Shown in pieces: positions 6,901-8,431 of a stretch of DNA of 8,431 bases. This DNA is from Rubritepida sp. (GTDB lineage: Bacteria > Pseudomonadota > Alphaproteobacteria > Acetobacterales > Acetobacteraceae): contig JACMRO010000496.1 in NCBI GenBank assembly GCA_014376425.1, positions 1 to 8,431 of the forward strand, read 5' to 3'. The first letter of the stretch is position 1; every line of letters starts with the position of its first letter. Position numbers and translations under genes: made by a program. Under the pieces are notes generated by a model. That model did no database searches, was not told the DNA's origin, and saw only the letters and a program-made list of their open reading frames with translations.

Positions 6901-6938
6901 GCAGGCGATTAGCCCGGCCGCAGGCGATCAGCCCGGCG
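6901..6938. repeat. 19-bp frame-breaking tandem duplication in the DUF892 remnant
   Basis: Copies at 6901-6919 and 6920-6938 (GCAGGCGAT[T/C]AGCCCGGC core) match at 17 of the first 18 bases. Nineteen is not a multiple of three, so the duplication shifts the frame; deleting either copy restores the conserved AxxAVEHYEMARHG stretch of the family. Confidence 0.88.
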
Positions 6939-6990
6939 TCACGCACCGCGCTGGGGGTCGTTGCCTCCTCAAGCAGCTTCTCGCACTCGC

Positions 6991-7160
6991 CGATCAGGCC
7001 CTGGATGGCCTCGCAACTCTTGCCCGCGGCGCGCTTGCCGACGATGGCGCACACCTGCTGCAGCCGCTCCTCGCCCTTGCCGATCAGGCCCTGGATGGCC
7101 TCTCAACTCTTGCCCGCGGCGCGCTTGTCGATGATAGCGAACGCCTGCTGCAGCCGCTCT
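6991..7160. repeat. 90-bp-period in-frame tandem duplication in the DUF892 remnant
   Basis: Bases 6991-7070 and 7081-7160 match at 73 of 80 positions with a 90-bp offset; weaker similarity extends about 20 bp further at the left side of each copy. Ninety bases are 30 codons, so the unit ERLQQ-x5-KRAAGKSCEAIQGLIG is repeated in frame. The copy read first (7081-7160) carries TGA in place of the Cys codon. Confidence 0.9.
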
Positions 7161-7353
7161 GCCTGCACCTCGGTCTGCGCCCGGTGGGTGATATGGCATG
7201 CTTCAGCTCGGGGCGCTTTGCGCTGCCTCCGCCATCTTAACCCTCGACTTCAGCAGCTGCCCCGCCCGGCGTAGTAGATGTTCCTTTAGCGTGTGGAAGA
7301 AGCGCCCCTGCAAGGTGCTGGGGCTTCACCGTGTGAATGGTTGGCGCCTGTCA

Positions 7354-7378
7354 AACCGGTGGGAAGACGCCGGGTTCC
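7354..7378 (-). promoter_or_regulatory. EcfG-type general stress promoter (GGAAC-N17-GTT)
   Basis: On the minus strand GGAAC (7378-7374) is followed after exactly 17 nt by GTT (7356-7354), matching the consensus used by the alphaproteobacterial general stress sigma factor EcfG/RpoE2 (GGAAC-N16/17-GTT). It lies 25 nt before the likely DUF892 start at 7329, a normal distance. It would drive the remnant and could continue into ku and ligD. The match is by eye; a chance occurrence in GC-rich DNA cannot be excluded, but position and spacing favour function. Confidence 0.6.
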
Positions 7379-7383
7379 GCCCC

Positions 7384-7401
7384 GGCGCAACCTTTTGCGC
7401 C
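7384..7401. repeat. Perfect 7-bp inverted repeat ahead of the SDR gene
   Basis: GGCGCAA-cctt-TTGCGCC, a perfect 7-bp stem with a 4-nt spacer, ends 34 nt before the SDR start codon in the divergent control region. It could be a regulator binding site or a hairpin in the SDR leader. No T run follows directly, so it is not a convincing terminator. Confidence 0.5.
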
Positions 7402-7423
7402 ATTTCCGGTTCGAGACTGCGAC

Positions 7424-7430
7424 AAAGGAG
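7424..7430 (+). promoter_or_regulatory. Ribosome binding site fixing the SDR start
   Basis: AAAGGAG, a near-ideal Shine-Dalgarno sequence, lies 5 nt before the ATG at 7436. The frame is open further upstream to an ATG at 7337, but that region overlaps the divergent promoter and lacks such a site, so 7436 is the start. Confidence 0.8.
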
Positions 7431-7435
7431 CTCCC

Positions 7436-8302
7436 ATGCCGCAGGAAGAGTTGCAGCCCAAGCAGCATCAGGACCATCAGCCTGGCAGTGAGGCCGCCAT
7501 GCAGCCGCGCCCTGCCTCGGCCATGGAAGGCTGGCGGCCGGCCGGGAAGCTGGCGGGCCGCACGGCCGTGATCAGTGGTGGCGATTCGGGCATTGGCCGT
7601 GCCGTCGCCATTGGCTTCGCCAAGGAAGGCGCCGACGTGGTCATCCTGCACAAGGAAGAATGGCAGGACGCTGACGACACCCGGGGCCGGATAGAGGCCG
7701 AGGGCCGCCGCTGCGACGTGCTGGCGGGCGACATTGGCGATGCCGCGTTTTGCCGCGACGCGGCCGCACGCGCCGCGCAGTTCCTGGGCGGGCGCATCGA
7801 TATTCTGGTCAACAACGCGGCGGAACAGCACCCCTGCGAGGATTTCGCGCAGATCGACGAAGCCACGGTGGAACGCACCTTTCGCACCAACATCCTGGGC
7901 ATGATGTGGCTTACCCGCGCGGCGCTGCCGTTCATGCCGAATGGCGGCGCCATCATCAACAGCACCTCGGTCACCGCCTATCGCGGCAGCGCCGAGTTGG
8001 TGGATTACGCCGCCACCAAGGGCGCCATCACTGCCTTTACCCGCAGCCTTGCGCAAAATTTGTGGAAGTCTAGGCGCATCCGGGTCAACGCCGTGGCGCC
8101 CGGGCCGATCTGGACGCCGCTGATCCCCGCCTCCTTCGACGAGGAGCGGACCGCCAGGCACGGCGCCGCCACCCTGATGGGCCGGGCCGGGCAGCCTGAC
8201 GATTGCGCGCCGGCCTACCTGTTTTTGGCCGCGGAACAGGACTCGGCCTATTTCACCGGCCAGGTCCTGCACCCCAACGGTGGCACCATCGTCAATGCAT
8301 GA
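7436..8302 (+). CDS. Short-chain dehydrogenase/reductase, YghA / general stress protein 39-like
   Basis: A 288-residue NAD(P)-dependent oxidoreductase of the SDR superfamily, cytoplasmic. Residues 1-40 form the Gln/Pro-rich N-terminal arm typical of the YghA/GSP39 subgroup, ending before GKLAGRTAVISGGDSGIGRA. The cofactor-binding glycine motif is SGGDSGIG (47-54), followed by NNAAEQ (125-130), a helix Asn at 151, and the catalytic S178, Y191 and K195 (YAATK), with RVNAVAPGPIWTPLIPASF and the C-terminal TGQVLHPNGGT. Length and all key residues fit an active enzyme. The natural substrate is not defined for most of this subgroup; members are often stress-induced. It is transcribed away from the DUF892-ku-ligD string out of a shared control region and is followed by a hairpin. 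An aldehyde or sugar reductase role is possible but not provable here. Confidence 0.93.
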   Translation: MPQEELQPKQHQDHQPGSEAAMQPRPASAMEGWRPAGKLAGRTAVISGGDSGIGRAVAIGFAKEGADVVILHKEEWQDADDTRGRIEAEGRRCDVLAGDIGDAAFCRDAAARAAQFLGGRIDILVNNAAEQHPCEDFAQIDEATVERTFRTNILGMMWLTRAALPFMPNGGAIINSTSVTAYRGSAELVDYAATKGAITAFTRSLAQNLWKSRRIRVNAVAPGPIWTPLIPASFDEERTARHGAATLMGRAGQPDDCAPAYLFLAAEQDSAYFTGQVLHPNGGTIVNA

Positions 8303-8309
8303 TCGGGGG

Positions 8310-8327
8310 CGCCGGCTTTCGCCGGCG
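8310..8327 (+). terminator. Hairpin terminator after the SDR gene
   Basis: CGCCGGC-tttc-GCCGGCG forms a perfect 7-bp GC stem with a 4-nt loop, starting 8 nt after the SDR stop. The T-rich stretch after it (GTTGATTTCA) is weak, so it may be a less efficient intrinsic terminator. The remaining bases to 8431 hold no gene that can be supported. Confidence 0.6.
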
Positions 8328-8431
8328 GGCGTTGATTTCAGCGTGTCAGTCTTAGTATACGAAACACCCCAGGCTTATCACCTCACCCGCAGCGATGAGC
8401 CATGTCACGAAGCTCAGGCTTGACGATCCCG

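Larger units (their letters stand above)
6685..7329 (-). pseudogene. Ferritin-like DUF892/YciE-family gene, decayed
   Basis: Pieces of one DUF892 (ferritin-like, four-helix, stress-linked) protein can be read in order on the minus strand but in several frames. They are VKPQHL (from GTG at 7329), then GRFFHTLKE, IYYAGR, QLLKSRVKMAEAAQS, PELKHAI, HRAQTEVQAERLQQAFAII, DKRAAGKS, EAIQGLIG, and finally ARHGILAAWAEALDMTDAA with a stop at 6685. The lesions are: at least five small indels before about 7180; a TGA at 7105-7103 where the sister repeat has TGC (Cys); a 90-bp in-frame tandem duplication; and a 19-bp tandem duplication near 6901-6938 that shifts the frame. Removing one 19-bp copy restores AGLIACCQAVEHYEMARHG, the expected family sequence. 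The gene cannot give a normal product. Some indels could be sequencing errors, but the duplications and the nonsense codon are unlikely to be. It lies directly upstream of ku. Confidence 0.82.

Noticed and set aside
6991..7160. CRISPR-like repeat
   Set aside because: Only two long units with no spacers, and the repeated unit is coding sequence of a ferritin-like protein.
6969..7199. Repeat protein in a minus-strand frame with two GQELRGHPGPDR units
   Set aside because: The repeat unit is the out-of-frame reading of the 90-bp duplication in the DUF892 remnant; the other frame gives true family sequence.
7337..7435. Upstream extension of the SDR to an ATG at 7337
   Set aside because: The extension covers the divergent EcfG-type promoter and the inverted repeat and has no ribosome binding site, whereas AAAGGAG stands 5 nt before the ATG at 7436.
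7286..8272. 328-codon minus-strand frame opposite the SDR gene
   Set aside because: It mirrors the third-position GC bias of the SDR gene; no recognisable domain and no ribosome binding site.
8341..8431. Possible insertion-sequence end (CCTGGGGTGTTTCGTATAC on the minus strand) or start of a new gene at ATG 8395
   Set aside because: The stretch is lower in GC and looks unlike its surroundings, but no matching inverted repeat, target duplication or transposase is visible, and only 12 codons of the possible ORF are inside the window.

Overview
The window is GC-rich chromosomal DNA, apparently from an alphaproteobacterium. Family resemblances (LeuA C-terminal domain, COQ9, Ku/LigD, ferritin-like DUF892) and the high GC suggest Rhodospirillales, perhaps Acetobacteraceae. 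That placement is inference from protein style; there is no rRNA or other marker gene here.

Layout. The left edge holds the 3' two thirds of leuA (+, leucine biosynthesis). It converges on a small exported protein of unknown function (-). The rest up to about 7.33 kb is almost entirely on the minus strand. In transcription order (right to left) it contains: a decayed ferritin-like DUF892/YciE-type gene, ku, ligD, a 37-residue small ORF not previously delimited, an exported protein with a Pro-rich linker and a PepSY-like end, and a COQ9-family gene. At the right end a stress-type short-chain dehydrogenase (YghA/GSP39-like) runs on the plus strand from a shared divergent control region, followed by a hairpin terminator and about 100 bp without a supportable gene.

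How the genes work together. Ku and LigD form the bacterial non-homologous end-joining pair: Ku binds broken ends and recruits the polymerase/ligase/phosphoesterase. The promoter region ahead of the dead DUF892 gene carries GGAAC-N17-GTT, matching the alphaproteobacterial general-stress sigma factor (EcfG) consensus. Transcription from it would pass through the pseudogene into ku and ligD. DUF892 proteins and the divergent SDR belong to families often linked to stress, so this looks like a small stress/DNA-repair island. Downstream of ligD, three genes are chained by 4-base start/stop overlaps (ATGA, GTGA), implying translational coupling.

Most notable points. (1) ku has no stop codon at the expected ku/ligD junction. 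The junction reads ATGG where ATGA would be the usual overlap, so Ku gains 57 residues overprinted on the start of ligD. (2) A 37-codon ORF with a strong ribosome binding site is coupled to the PepSY-like gene. (3) The DUF892 gene has decayed through two tandem duplications (90 bp in frame, 19 bp out of frame), a nonsense codon and several indels. (4) An EcfG-type promoter survives in front of that dead gene.
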